Below, piece by piece: positions 1-8,338 of a DNA stretch of 36,492 nt. The number at the start of each line of letters is the position of its first letter. The stretch's first letter is position 1. This stretch comes from Erysipelotrichaceae bacterium (lineage in GTDB: Bacteria; Bacillota_I; Bacilli_A; RFN20; CAG-826): contig SVAY01000003.1 of assembly GCA_015059185.1 (NCBI GenBank), forward strand, positions 79,251-115,742, given 5' to 3'. Below the pieces are notes generated by a model. The model saw only the letters and a program-made list of their open reading frames with translations, made no database searches and had not been told where the DNA came from. A program made the position numbers and the translations under genes.

Positions 1-2
1 TG

Positions 3-1121
3 TATTCACGTATGGTACCTAGTACCGGATATATCAAGAAATGGAAACTAAGAAAATATGATGAGGGAATCTTAATTCAATATCCTCGTCCAGATACGAA
101 TGGAGAGATTCCAGAGTTTAAAGATGCTCCTGCTTTTAAAGACGCTTTAGCAAAAGCCAAACAACAAGCTTTAATCACTGGTGTTGATAGCGTCATAGGT
201 ATTAACAAAAAGTTAGAAAGGGAAGGAGAGATTGAGCTTATCAATTTAGCGGAAGCTGTCCATTCTAGACAGTTAGCGGAACTCGGTGATGTCATCTCTA
301 AAAATATCAAAAATATCCGTCTCATTTGTATCGCCGGTCCATCTAGTTCTGGCAAGACCACATTCTCAAATAGATTAAGAATTGAGCTATTATCTCGTGG
401 AATTAAACCTTTAATGATTTCTTTAGATAATTACTATAAACCAATGGATGAAATTGTGAAGGATGAAAAAGGTGACTATGATTTTGAATCAATCTATTCT
501 TTAGATGTTGAATTATTTAATCAAAATATGTCAGACCTCATCGCGGGTAAAACTGTTAATCTCCCTTATCGCGATTTTAAAACGAAAAATCGTACTTATA
601 TGAAGGGTGTGTATATCGATAAAAATCAACCGATTATCATTGAAGGTATTCATGCCCTTAACGATATGATGACTGCTCAAATTCCAGAGAAGAATAAATA
701 TAAAATCTTTATCTCCCCTACTGTACAAATTTCTTTAGATAATGATAACCCTCTTATTCTTACCGACTTAAGATTATTAAGAAGAATCGTGAGAGATTAT
801 AAATTTAGAAATGAACCGGCAAGCGGCACGATGGCGGGTTGGGATAATGTTCGTAAAGGTGAATTTAAATGGATTTATCATACTCAAGAAAACGCTAACT
901 ACATTTTTAACTCCTTCTTAGCATATGAATTATGTGCGCTTAAAGAACACGCCGAACCTTTACTTAAAGCAATAAAAAAGGAAAGCGAATACTTTCCAAT
1001 TGCTGAGAGACTGTTACGTCTCCTTAAATTCTTTGATCCAATATCATCGAAATGGATTCCATGTAACTCCTTGATAAGAGAATTTATCGGCGGAAGTTGT
1101 TATCAAGAAGAGGAAGATTAA
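3..1121 (+). CDS. Nucleoside (uridine-type) kinase, 5' end missing
   Basis: The reading frame is open to the left window edge, so the N-terminus is missing. The visible part starts with YSRMVPSTGY, the junction seen in long bacterial nucleoside kinases in which TGS/ThrRS-like N-terminal domains precede a phosphoribulokinase/uridine-kinase domain. A P-loop (GPSSSGKTT) lies about 110 residues into the visible part, followed by a DNYY motif and a conserved IIEGIHALN strand. Known members phosphorylate nucleosides or nucleotides with ATP in the cytosol; the exact substrate here is unknown. The TAA stop overlaps, on the opposite strand, the stop of the next gene. Confidence 0.85.
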   Translation, partial: YSRMVPSTGYIKKWKLRKYDEGILIQYPRPDTNGEIPEFKDAPAFKDALAKAKQQALITGVDSVIGINKKLEREGEIELINLAEAVHSRQLAELGDVISKNIKNIRLICIAGPSSSGKTTFSNRLRIELLSRGIKPLMISLDNYYKPMDEIVKDEKGDYDFESIYSLDVELFNQNMSDLIAGKTVNLPYRDFKTKNRTYMKGVYIDKNQPIIIEGIHALNDMMTAQIPEKNKYKIFISPTVQISLDNDNPLILTDLRLLRRIVRDYKFRNEPASGTMAGWDNVRKGEFKWIYHTQENANYIFNSFLAYELCALKEHAEPLLKAIKKESEYFPIAERLLRLLKFFDPISSKWIPCNSLIREFIGGSCYQEEED

Positions 1122-1135
1122 TTCTCCTCTTTTTT
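1108..1135 (+). terminator. Terminator overlapping two convergent stop codons
   Basis: AAGAGGA (1108-1114) pairs with TCCTCTT (1125-1131) around a ten-base loop and runs into a T tract. The hairpin contains the stop codons of both convergent genes, so the 3' end of the kinase mRNA lies inside the neighbour's coding sequence. Confidence 0.7.
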
Positions 1136-2230
1136 GTTTATAAAAATATCTTTCTCGCGCTTATAAATGTTCATCAAATGAGAATAATAAAGATTTCTCA
1201 TTCTTAGATAAGCTTCAGCATTTTCTTTAGAGATTTGCTTAAAAAAGAGGTTGATGAAACTACTTTCAAGACGGAAGAATGCTTCATATAAACTTAATAA
1301 AGTCGCGTAATAGAAATAATCTTTATTTGGATAAATAAGCATTGGGGTAGCATGCACTATTTCACTCGACACGTTATAAGCTTCTTCATATCCTTTGACA
1401 CCACTTATCTTTTCTAACCCATCTTTAAAATTGAGTTTATATAAAGGATCACTATTAAATTCTTCAATCGCATAGAGCCAACCATATTCGATATATTTCT
1501 TCATATCTTTACTCTTGAGTCCATGAAGCGCCATACCTTCTTTAATCTCCACAAATATCGCATCGGTTTCTTCTTTTGAATGAATACCATTTTTATAAGC
1601 AATACCATAAGTCATATGACGGAGGTAACGTTCAATTAATGTGTCACCATATTTTTCTAAAACCACTAAAGTGCATTCACATTCATGAAGTGTACGCCAA
1701 GTCGCATATGCTTCTGTCACATAGCCATCCACTAATAAAGAAAGGACACAACGAGCAATAGAAGTAGATCTCGCTAATAAATCACGAATCAATGTATGAC
1801 GAGGTTCATTCTGCTTATAATTATTTAAGATATTGAGCATGAAATTTAAATATAAATTTAAAGTTGAGATAGGAGGAAGATATTTATTCATCATCTTCTT
1901 TTCTTGATAATTGAACAAAGATAAAGAGAGGTATTTATCAGCGACGATACTCGCTGCATAATGGACATTATCTTCGTTACTAGTGAACTGTTCTCTTTGT
2001 TCCGCATTAAAATGACGGGTGAGATACAAATATTCACCTAAACAATAATTGATTAAGTCATATTGATTGATGCCATTAATCACACCAATCATATTGTTAT
2101 CATTTAAATCTTTAATACCGGAAACGCTAGTTTCATACACATCATAAAGAAAGTCCAAGTTCACTTCTTGATGAAGTTGGAAGCGAGATATGAAAGCATT
2201 GAACTGTTCTTTAGTGATTAAATTTATCAT
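1118..2230 (-). CDS. DUF5677 family protein
   Basis: This is a 370-residue soluble, largely helical protein. The central block TWRTLHECECTLVVLEKYG followed by RYLRHM is the hallmark of the uncharacterised DUF5677 family. No catalytic function can be assigned. The start ATG shares four bases (ATGA) with the glpK stop, so it is the last gene of the IMPACT-pepP-glpK operon and is probably translationally coupled to glycerol kinase. Related proteins often occur near accessory or defence genes, but nothing beyond co-transcription supports a role here. Confidence 0.75.
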   Translation of the reverse strand: MINLITKEQFNAFISRFQLHQEVNLDFLYDVYETSVSGIKDLNDNNMIGVINGINQYDLINYCLGEYLYLTRHFNAEQREQFTSNEDNVHYAASIVADKYLSLSLFNYQEKKMMNKYLPPISTLNLYLNFMLNILNNYKQNEPRHTLIRDLLARSTSIARCVLSLLVDGYVTEAYATWRTLHECECTLVVLEKYGDTLIERYLRHMTYGIAYKNGIHSKEETDAIFVEIKEGMALHGLKSKDMKKYIEYGWLYAIEEFNSDPLYKLNFKDGLEKISGVKGYEEAYNVSSEIVHATPMLIYPNKDYFYYATLLSLYEAFFRLESSFINLFFKQISKENAEAYLRMRNLYYSHLMNIYKREKDIFINKKEEN

Positions 2231-3705
2231 TTAAAGGTCCTTGTTGAATTAACGGCTTTAATCCATCCTTCATATTTTTTATCAACAACTGCTTGTTTCA
2301 TTTTTGGTGAATAGGTAGCTTGATAGCTGTGAATTGATTTAATTTCTGAGACAGAAGAGAAATATCCACTACAAAGGCCACTTAAATAAGCAACTCCTAA
2401 AGCGGTAGTTTCTAAACATTTTGGTAAGTTAATCTTAAGTTGAAGAATATCGCTTTGGAATTGTAATAAATATTTATTAGCAGTCGCACCACCATCAACC
2501 TTAAGAGCTTTAATCTTCATATTGGTATCTTTCATCATTACTTCAAAGACATCTTTACATTGATATGCAATAGATTCTAAGGCAGCACGGATAAAGTGAT
2601 TCTTATTTGTGTCACGAGTGATACCAAATATTGCTCCTCGAGCATCATCATCCCAATATGGAGTGCCAAGTCCAACGAAAGCAGGGACTAAATAGATACC
2701 GTGATTCTCATCTGCTTCAAGAGCGTATTTCTCACTATCTTTAGCCTCTTTAAGTAACTTCATTTCATCTCTAAGCCATTGAATGACTGCACCACCGATA
2801 AAGACACTACCTTCTAAAGCGTAGGTAACCTTATCGCCGATTTGCCATGCAACAGTAGTTAATAAACCATTTTTAGATAGAGGAATCTTATCTCCGACAT
2901 TAAGGAGCATAAAGCAACCTGTACCATAGGTATTTTTAAGTTCACCTTCTTCAAAGCAAGCTTGTCCAAACAAAGCAGCTTGTTGGTCACCAGCAATACC
3001 ACAAATTGGAATATTTCTTGGGAAGAATGTACAATCTCCGAAATGATAACTAGATGGTTTCACTTCTGGTAAGATGCACTTTGGAATGTTAAACATCTTG
3101 CATAAGTCATCATCCCATTTCATATCTTTGATATTAAATAACATTGTTCTTGAAGCGTTAGTCACATCAGTGGCATGCACTTCTCCTTCGGTTAATTTAT
3201 ATAATAACCAAGTATCAATGGTACCGAATAAGAGTTCACCTTTTTCTGCACGTTTTTGACCATTTTCAATATGGTCTAAAATGAATCTAATCTTGCTAGC
3301 GGAGAAATATGGGTTAATTAATAAACCGGTTCTTTCATGAATATATTCTTTTTTATCTTCAAACTTTTCACATATTGAAGCGGATTGACGAGATTGCCAG
3401 ACAATCGCATTATGCACAGGTTGACCAGTCTCTTTATCCCAAACAACGGTAGTTTCTCTTTGGTTAGTGATCGCGATAGAATCAATGTTCTTAAATGTGT
3501 TATTAGATTTAATTAACACTTCATTGATAACATCAATGGTACTTAACCAAATTTGAATCGCATCCACTTCCACCCAACCAGATTGAGGGAAGATACATGT
3601 GACTTCCTTCTGTGCCTTAAATACTGGTTCACCTTTGTGGTTAAAAAGGATTGCTCTAGTAGAGGTTGTTCCTTGATCAATTGATAAAATAAACTTCTCG
3701 TCCAT
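2227..3705 (-). CDS. glpK: Glycerol kinase
   Basis: At 492 residues it is close to the usual length of about 500. It begins with the FGGY-kinase phosphate loop (SIDQGTTSTRAILF) and carries the glycerol-binding stretch NQRETTVVWD and the ATPase motif GIAGDQQAALFGQ. It converts glycerol and ATP to glycerol 3-phosphate in the cytosol. The ribosome site AAGGAAG overlaps the end of pepP six bases upstream, so the genes are co-transcribed. Many Firmicute GlpK enzymes have an HPr-phosphorylated His in a HFFG-type segment before the AGDQQ motif. By eye the aligned segment here reads CTFFPRN, with Thr in place of His. No glpF or glpD lies in the window. Confidence 0.97.
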   Translation of the reverse strand: MDEKFILSIDQGTTSTRAILFNHKGEPVFKAQKEVTCIFPQSGWVEVDAIQIWLSTIDVINEVLIKSNNTFKNIDSIAITNQRETTVVWDKETGQPVHNAIVWQSRQSASICEKFEDKKEYIHERTGLLINPYFSASKIRFILDHIENGQKRAEKGELLFGTIDTWLLYKLTEGEVHATDVTNASRTMLFNIKDMKWDDDLCKMFNIPKCILPEVKPSSYHFGDCTFFPRNIPICGIAGDQQAALFGQACFEEGELKNTYGTGCFMLLNVGDKIPLSKNGLLTTVAWQIGDKVTYALEGSVFIGGAVIQWLRDEMKLLKEAKDSEKYALEADENHGIYLVPAFVGLGTPYWDDDARGAIFGITRDTNKNHFIRAALESIAYQCKDVFEVMMKDTNMKIKALKVDGGATANKYLLQFQSDILQLKINLPKCLETTALGVAYLSGLCSGYFSSVSEIKSIHSYQATYSPKMKQAVVDKKYEGWIKAVNSTRTFK

Positions 3706-3711
3706 TTTTAA

Positions 3712-4971
3712 TTACTTCCTTAATGATTGCATGATGACTTCGATATCGTCGGCCTCTTTTTTAATTTCTTCAGTTAATACTTCACTCACTCCATCAGTGA
3801 TTAAGATATCATCTTCGATTCTTACTCCGATGCCGTATTCTTTAAAATATAAACCTGGTTCTACAGTAATGACATTACCTGGTTCTAGCGGTTTATTTCT
3901 ATCACTTGCATCGTGTGTATCTAAACCAAGATGGTGACTAACACCATGATAATAGACTCTTCTAATGTCCTCACTTTCTTCTAACAAACCTTCCCTTACA
4001 CATTCGTTCTTTAAGAATTCACTAGCGAACTTTTGTAAGTCAGCGATGGTTAATCCAGCGTGAGCATATTCAATAACGGCTTTATTACAGTTGAGAACTG
4101 CTTGATAAATCTTCTTTTGAATTGGAGAGAACTTGCCACTTACTGGATAGGTTCTAGAAACATCCGCACTATAACCGTTATGAGCATAACCTAAATCAAA
4201 GAGAATTAAGTCGTCATTGTTCACCCTCTCAGTTTGTTGAGGATAATGTAAACAGATTGCACTTTTACCCGCAGCAGCAATAGTTTCAAAAGCGAGTTCA
4301 TGGCGGTCATGACTTGCTCCATAATATTTAAAATCATTCGCGAGTTCCCATTCATATTGATTCTTACCAAGTCTAGTTAATAAATCGTTGATGCCTAACT
4401 TGGTTAAATGAATGGCTTCTCTAAGTTGAGCGATTTCATATGGACTCTTTTTCATTCTTAAAGAGGTGACCATAGGATAGACGTTTTCAATCACTATATG
4501 AGGATATTTTTGTTCCACATCACGTTTAAAATCTAAAGTTGAATAAGCATCTTTAATCTTTAGCTCTGGAGTGAAATCCATATATAACTTAGATATTTTT
4601 CCATATTGGTTATTATCTTTGGCTAACGCTAAAGAGAGGATCGATTCAAAATCAGCGGTATGATAAATGGTATCAATATCACTTAATTTTTTTGCCTCTT
4701 CATCAGTAAGCCTTTTACCAGTCCACTTTTCTTTAAGTTCACTATATTCATCGATGAATAAGTATGTCTTAACTTGACCAATTTCTTTAATGATAAGGAG
4801 AATAGAATTTTCTTGCTCAATATTTGTTAAATAATAGAAATGTCTATTGGCTAAGAATGGGTAGTATTCATCCTCACTGCTAATTTTTGCTGCTCCACTA
4901 AAAAGTACAGCAACGGAATTCTCTTCCATCAGTTCAACAAGATTCTCTCTTCTTGAAACATTTTCTTCCAT
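3712..4971 (-). CDS. pepP: Xaa-Pro aminopeptidase (M24B)
   Basis: A 419-residue peptidase with an N-terminal aminopeptidase-P domain (roughly 1-140) and a C-terminal pita-bread M24 domain. All five dinuclear metal ligands are visible in order: Asp in LILFDLGY, Asp in SADVSRTYP, His in HHLGLDTHD, Glu in TVEPGLYF and Glu in GVRIEDDI. It removes N-terminal residues that precede proline. The ATG lies one base after the stop of the IMPACT gene, so translation is likely coupled. It is the second gene of the minus-strand operon. Confidence 0.95.
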   Translation of the reverse strand: MEENVSRRENLVELMEENSVAVLFSGAAKISSEDEYYPFLANRHFYYLTNIEQENSILLIIKEIGQVKTYLFIDEYSELKEKWTGKRLTDEEAKKLSDIDTIYHTADFESILSLALAKDNNQYGKISKLYMDFTPELKIKDAYSTLDFKRDVEQKYPHIVIENVYPMVTSLRMKKSPYEIAQLREAIHLTKLGINDLLTRLGKNQYEWELANDFKYYGASHDRHELAFETIAAAGKSAICLHYPQQTERVNNDDLILFDLGYAHNGYSADVSRTYPVSGKFSPIQKKIYQAVLNCNKAVIEYAHAGLTIADLQKFASEFLKNECVREGLLEESEDIRRVYYHGVSHHLGLDTHDASDRNKPLEPGNVITVEPGLYFKEYGIGVRIEDDILITDGVSEVLTEEIKKEADDIEVIMQSLRK

Positions 4972-4972
4972 A

Positions 4973-5341
4973 CTATATACCTGCTTTCTTTAAAACTTCG
5001 ACACCACTACTAAGGTACGTTCTTAATAGCTTACCTGCACCGAGTTTTGTTCCACCAAAATATCTTACTACAATTAGAGCAATATTATTTACATCTTTTT
5101 TTAAAAGAAGTTCTAATAATGGTCTTCCTGCAGTCCCTTTTGGTTCCCCATCATCCGTGCTTTTATAGGTGTTATCAAGGCGATAGGCATAGACTATATG
5201 TCTCGCTTTATGGTGTTCTTTACTAATCTTTTTAAGTTCTTCTTTAAATTCGTCAACAGAACTAATAGGAAAAGCAATCGCAATGAACTTAGATTTCATT
5301 TCCTCAACGGTAACACTATAGGGGGATGATATAAAAACCAT
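4973..5341 (-). CDS. IMPACT/UPF0029-domain protein (YigZ N-domain only)
   Basis: A 122-residue protein that matches only the N-terminal UPF0029 domain of YigZ/IMPACT proteins. The diagnostic core is DDGEPKGTAGRP followed by VVRYFGGTKLGAGKL. YigZ proteins usually have about 200 residues with a second ferredoxin-like domain, which is absent here. The frame ends cleanly one base before pepP, so this looks like a natural short form. The biochemical role is not established. It is the first gene of the operon and has no clear ribosome site. Confidence 0.85.
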   Translation of the reverse strand: MVFISSPYSVTVEEMKSKFIAIAFPISSVDEFKEELKKISKEHHKARHIVYAYRLDNTYKSTDDGEPKGTAGRPLLELLLKKDVNNIALIVVRYFGGTKLGAGKLLRTYLSSGVEVLKKAGI

Positions 5342-5353
5342 AATTACTTTAGT

Positions 5354-5362
5354 ATTTTATCA
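5354..5362 (-). promoter_or_regulatory. Extended -10 of the IMPACT-pepP-glpK operon
   Basis: The minus strand reads TGATAAAAT, an extended -10, twelve bases before the ATG at 5341. This predicts a leader of only about five bases and no Shine-Dalgarno. No convincing -35 is visible. Confidence 0.4.
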
Positions 5363-5397
5363 AAATTAGTGTATATTCTAAATAACGGATTTTAAAA

Positions 5398-6216
5398 ATG
5401 TATTTTAAAAAGAGACAATGTCCCAACTGTGAAACTAAATATGATGAAATGAGTGATTATTGTCCTCACTGTATGGCAAGAAACGAGGACAATCAAGACT
5501 TTAAAAAACGTCATTTAATGTCCTTTTTACCTTGGTGGAGAGAACTCTTGCTTTTCTTAACAGGTTGGTTAGGATTATTAATTCTCCAAATTACCATATC
5601 ATTATTTGTTCGTACCGATAATAAAGTCGTTGCTTCAATGATGATCAACTCATTAAGCTACGCCATTTTATTTTTAATCATGATTACGATAGTTGTGATT
5701 CCTACTTGGGCATATTTAAGAGATCTGTTAAACAAGTTTAAAATTGGTTGGGCATATCTATTTGGAGCGGTCGGCTTTACCGTATTAACTAGTATGTCGT
5801 TCTTTACTAGTTTCATCATCCAACTCATCCGTCCAGGGGCGGGATCAGGAGGTAATCAATCTGCCGTTGTTGAACTCGTACTAAATTACCCGCTTATATC
5901 AGTCTTCATCATTGGTATTATTGGTCCATTATGTGAAGAGTTAACATATCGAGTAGGCTTATTTACTCTTCTTAGAAGAGTTCATCCTATTTTAGCTTAT
6001 GCCGTCACTGCCCTATTATTTGGCTTCATCCACTTTGACTTTACTAGCCAAGATATCGTATTAGAATTCCTATATTTACCTAACTATATATTCGCCGGTC
6101 TATGCTTCTCGTTCTTATATGAAAAGAAAGGATTTGCCGCCTCATCATTCGCTCATATCTTGAACAATATGTTCTCTATTGTTTTAATTCTTTTAACTAG
6201 TTCAATCGGTGCATGA
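5398..6216 (+). CDS. CPBP-family intramembrane protease with zinc ribbon
   Basis: A 272-residue membrane protein. Residues 8-25 form a zinc ribbon (CPNC and CPHC), followed by about seven membrane segments. The CPBP/Abi (CAAX-protease-like) motifs are present: Glu180-Glu181 with Arg185 in CEELTYR, His212 in FGFIHFD, and a C-terminal AHILNN. These residues form the glutamate/histidine active site of Rce1-type proteases. Bacterial members serve in peptide maturation or immunity, but the substrate is unknown here. The stop overlaps the next start by four bases. Only a weak ribosome site precedes the ATG. Confidence 0.88.
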   Translation: MYFKKRQCPNCETKYDEMSDYCPHCMARNEDNQDFKKRHLMSFLPWWRELLLFLTGWLGLLILQITISLFVRTDNKVVASMMINSLSYAILFLIMITIVVIPTWAYLRDLLNKFKIGWAYLFGAVGFTVLTSMSFFTSFIIQLIRPGAGSGGNQSAVVELVLNYPLISVFIIGIIGPLCEELTYRVGLFTLLRRVHPILAYAVTALLFGFIHFDFTSQDIVLEFLYLPNYIFAGLCFSFLYEKKGFAASSFAHILNNMFSIVLILLTSSIGA

Positions 6217-7124
6217 AAAATATCAATAAACTATCATCATTCCATTTAAAGATTATCGCTATGGTCACCATGGCTTTTGATCATATAGGTGTAGTATTTG
6301 CTTCTTTATGGGGAGCGCAGTATAAATATAACTTCTATCTAGCGTGTCGATATATAGGTCGTATCGCTTTACCTTTATATTGCTTCTTACTAGTTGAATC
6401 TGTGTTGCACACTACTCACTATAAAAAATATAATATTAAGCTCGGCATCATGGCTATTATCATTTCCAGTGCTTTAGCAGTCTGCCAATTCGTTCCTAAT
6501 CTTGGACTAGAAAGTGTTGCTGATGCAGGTAACATCTTTATCGACTTATTACTTGGAAGCGTGATGATATATTGCCTTAAGAATGATAAGAAATGGGTGA
6601 AGGCATTAGCCATTTTACCAATTTCTATTGCGATACTCTCATTTGTTGCTAAAGCCATTGAACAATCAGAAAGCTGTATGGGATGCGCATATAAATTTAC
6701 TGTCTTATGGTATCCAGCATTTTTAAGATTACAGTATGACTGGTTATCTCTAGCGTTTATGCTTGGATATTTCTTAAGTTATTATGTCGCTAAACTTATT
6801 TATAAGATTAGAGAAGAACAAACAGGAGTTGACGCTTCTAGTATGGAAGGAACACCTGAATGGCGAATGATGGTTAATATCTCTAGCGTTTTATTCACTG
6901 TCATTGTTTCTATTGCCTATCATATGGTTGACTATATCAATCACGATATCGTCTTCTGGGTACCAAGTATTCAGATTGCTGCAATCGCTGCCGGGTTATT
7001 CCTCTTCTTCTATTCAGGCAAAAGAGGCTATAACGCGAAATGGTTCAATTGGTTCTCTTATTTATTTTATATAATGCATATCGTTATTATTTTTGGCATA
7101 AGTTATTTAATATATATGTTGTAA
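6213..7124 (+). CDS. TraX-family membrane protein
   Basis: A 303-residue polytopic membrane protein. The N-terminal LKIIAMVTMAFDHIGVV and the following RYIGRIALPLYCFLLVES are the signature of the TraX family, whose founder is the F-plasmid pilin N-acetyltransferase. Chromosomal members in Firmicutes are common and mostly uncharacterised, and are presumed membrane acyltransferases. It is coupled to the CPBP gene by an ATGA overlap. Conjugation genes are absent, so a pilin-acetylation role is not implied. A link to the Tad-like locus 10 kb away cannot be shown. Confidence 0.85.
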   Translation: MKNINKLSSFHLKIIAMVTMAFDHIGVVFASLWGAQYKYNFYLACRYIGRIALPLYCFLLVESVLHTTHYKKYNIKLGIMAIIISSALAVCQFVPNLGLESVADAGNIFIDLLLGSVMIYCLKNDKKWVKALAILPISIAILSFVAKAIEQSESCMGCAYKFTVLWYPAFLRLQYDWLSLAFMLGYFLSYYVAKLIYKIREEQTGVDASSMEGTPEWRMMVNISSVLFTVIVSIAYHMVDYINHDIVFWVPSIQIAAIAAGLFLFFYSGKRGYNAKWFNWFSYLFYIMHIVIIFGISYLIYML

Positions 7125-7139
7125 GGAGAAAATATAGAC

Positions 7140-7451
7140 ATGATTATTGAAATTAAAACCCCTGAAGAATATGAAAAATATTATCAAACCGGAGATGTCC
7201 TAGTTGACTTCAACGCTGTCTGGTGTGGACCATGTAGAATGCTTGCACCAAATCTTGAAGATTTAGATAGACTTCAATATTTCCCAAATCTTAAGATTCT
7301 TTCTGTAGATGTTGATAAAGTTCCTACTATCTCTGGTAGATATGGTATTGAATCCATTCCAACACTTCTATTATTCAAAAACGGAAAGCTTTATAAAAGC
7401 ACCGTTGGGTATCAAACTTTAGAAGATTTAAAAAGATTCATTGAGAAATAA
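7140..7451 (+). CDS. trxA: Thioredoxin
   Basis: A 103-residue protein of standard thioredoxin length. The active site WCGPC is at residues 28-32, and the cis-proline segment IESIPTLLLF follows about 40 residues later. It acts as a cytosolic dithiol reductant. A strong AAGGAG ribosome site precedes the ATG, and the gene starts 15 bases after the TraX stop, so it is probably the third gene of the same transcript. Confidence 0.97.
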   Translation: MIIEIKTPEEYEKYYQTGDVLVDFNAVWCGPCRMLAPNLEDLDRLQYFPNLKILSVDVDKVPTISGRYGIESIPTLLLFKNGKLYKSTVGYQTLEDLKRFIEK

Positions 7452-7465
7452 TTGAATTATTATTC

Positions 7466-7489
7466 GCGAAAGATTATAATTTCTTTCGC
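7466..7489 (+). terminator. Hairpin between trxA and tRNA-Gly
   Basis: GCGAAAGA (7466-7473) pairs perfectly with TCTTTCGC (7482-7489). No T tract follows, only TGAGAT before the tRNA. It may be a weak terminator or an RNA-processing stem at the 5' side of the tRNA. Confidence 0.4.
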
Positions 7490-7495
7490 TGAGAT

Positions 7496-7569
7496 GCAGG
7501 CGTAGTTTAATGGTAGAGCATCAGCCTTCCAAGCTGATTACGCGGGTTCGATTCCCGTCGCCTGCTCCA
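7496..7569 (+). tRNA. tRNA-Gly (TCC)
   Basis: A complete 74-base cloverleaf. Acceptor GCAGGCG pairs with CGCCTGC, the anticodon loop CTTCCAA gives anticodon TCC, the T-loop is TTCGATT, and CCA is encoded. Confidence 0.98.
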
Positions 7570-7601
7570 CTGTATAAAACAGTAGTGATACTGTGTTATA
7601 T

Positions 7602-7679
7602 AAAAAAGTAACTAGTTAGGCTGAGGTTTTAAGACCCCTGGCGGAATAGACTTGTTCTATCGGATTAGTTACTTTTTTT
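7602..7679 (+). ncRNA. Unidentified small structured RNA
   Basis: A run of six A plus GTAACTA (7602-7614) pairs perfectly over 13 bp with TAGTTAC plus a T run (7666-7678). The enclosed 51 bases contain a second hairpin (ATAGA 7646-7650 with TCTAT 7656-7660) and a GC-rich core CCCCTGGCGG. An extended -10 (TGT TATATA, 7594-7602) sits just upstream and would start an RNA of about 75 bases that ends in the T tract. It does not match the conserved cores of SRP, 6S, tmRNA or common riboswitches that I could recall. The next gene starts 60 bases after the T tract from its own promoter. Confidence 0.5.
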
Positions 7680-7702
7680 ATTTCTTGCACCTCTTGTTTT
7701 CC

Positions 7703-7731
7703 TTGCTTATAGAAAATATCTTCTCTATCAT
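7703..7731 (+). promoter_or_regulatory. Promoter of rdgB (leaderless type)
   Basis: TTGCTT (7703-7708), a 17-base spacer and TATCAT (7726-7731) lie only seven bases before the rdgB ATG. No ribosome site is present. Transcription would start at or next to the A of the ATG. Confidence 0.5.
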
Positions 7732-7738
7732 TTTTATT

Positions 7739-8338
7739 ATGAAATTTGAATTAATCGCCGCAACCAATAATGAACATAAACTTATTGAAATAAGAGCAAT
7801 TTTAGAACCACATAATATTAAAGTCTTGTCTTTAAAAGACGTAGGTATTGATATCGATGTAGTTGAAGATGGATCTACCTATAAAGAAAATGCTCTTAAA
7901 AAGGCTGTTGAAGTCGCTAAATTAACTAAGCTACCTGTTATGAGCGACGATTCTGGAATTGAAATAGAAGCTCTAGATAATAAGCCAGGCATCTATTCTG
8001 CACGTTATGCTTCAAGTGTAGGCGGTTATCCTAATGCTTTTAAAATAATCGAAGAAAAATGTAAAGAAACTAATAACTATAATGCGCTATTTAACTGTGA
8101 TATTGCATTAGCAAATCTAGAAGAGGCTCCCCTTATTTTTGAAGGTAGAGTAAAAGGCACTATCGCTAAAAATATCTCAGGCACTAATGGTTTTGGTTTT
8201 GATCCAATATTTATCAGTGATGAAGTTGGTAGAACTAATGCCTCTTTATCCTTTGAAGAAAAAAATGTTTACTCCGCAAGAAGTAAAGCACTTAATAAAT
8301 TGATTGATTATCTTAAGAATAAAAATCTATGCAAGTAA
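7739..8338 (+). CDS. rdgB: XTP/dITP pyrophosphatase (RdgB/HAM1)
   Basis: A 199-residue enzyme that hydrolyses non-canonical purine triphosphates (dITP, XTP) to monophosphates and so cleans the nucleotide pool. Motifs: N-terminal AATNNEHKLIEI, the metal/substrate segment SDDSGIEIEAL, PGIYSARYA, and GTNGFGFDPIF. The frame stays open for 29 codons upstream, but that extension is low-complexity and lies over the promoter. The ATG at 7739 gives the family's normal N-terminus MKFELIAATNN. The 3' end overlaps the convergent YhhN gene by 12 bases. Confidence 0.96.
   Translation: MKFELIAATNNEHKLIEIRAILEPHNIKVLSLKDVGIDIDVVEDGSTYKENALKKAVEVAKLTKLPVMSDDSGIEIEALDNKPGIYSARYASSVGGYPNAFKIIEEKCKETNNYNALFNCDIALANLEEAPLIFEGRVKGTIAKNISGTNGFGFDPIFISDEVGRTNASLSFEEKNVYSARSKALNKLIDYLKNKNLCK

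Noticed and set aside
7602..7679. SRP (4.5S) RNA or 6S RNA
   Set aside because: The SRP tip GGAAG/AGCAG core is missing, and 6S is longer with a central bubble.
7652..7738. N-terminal extension of rdgB
   Set aside because: Low-complexity codons over the promoter; the family N-terminus begins at 7739.
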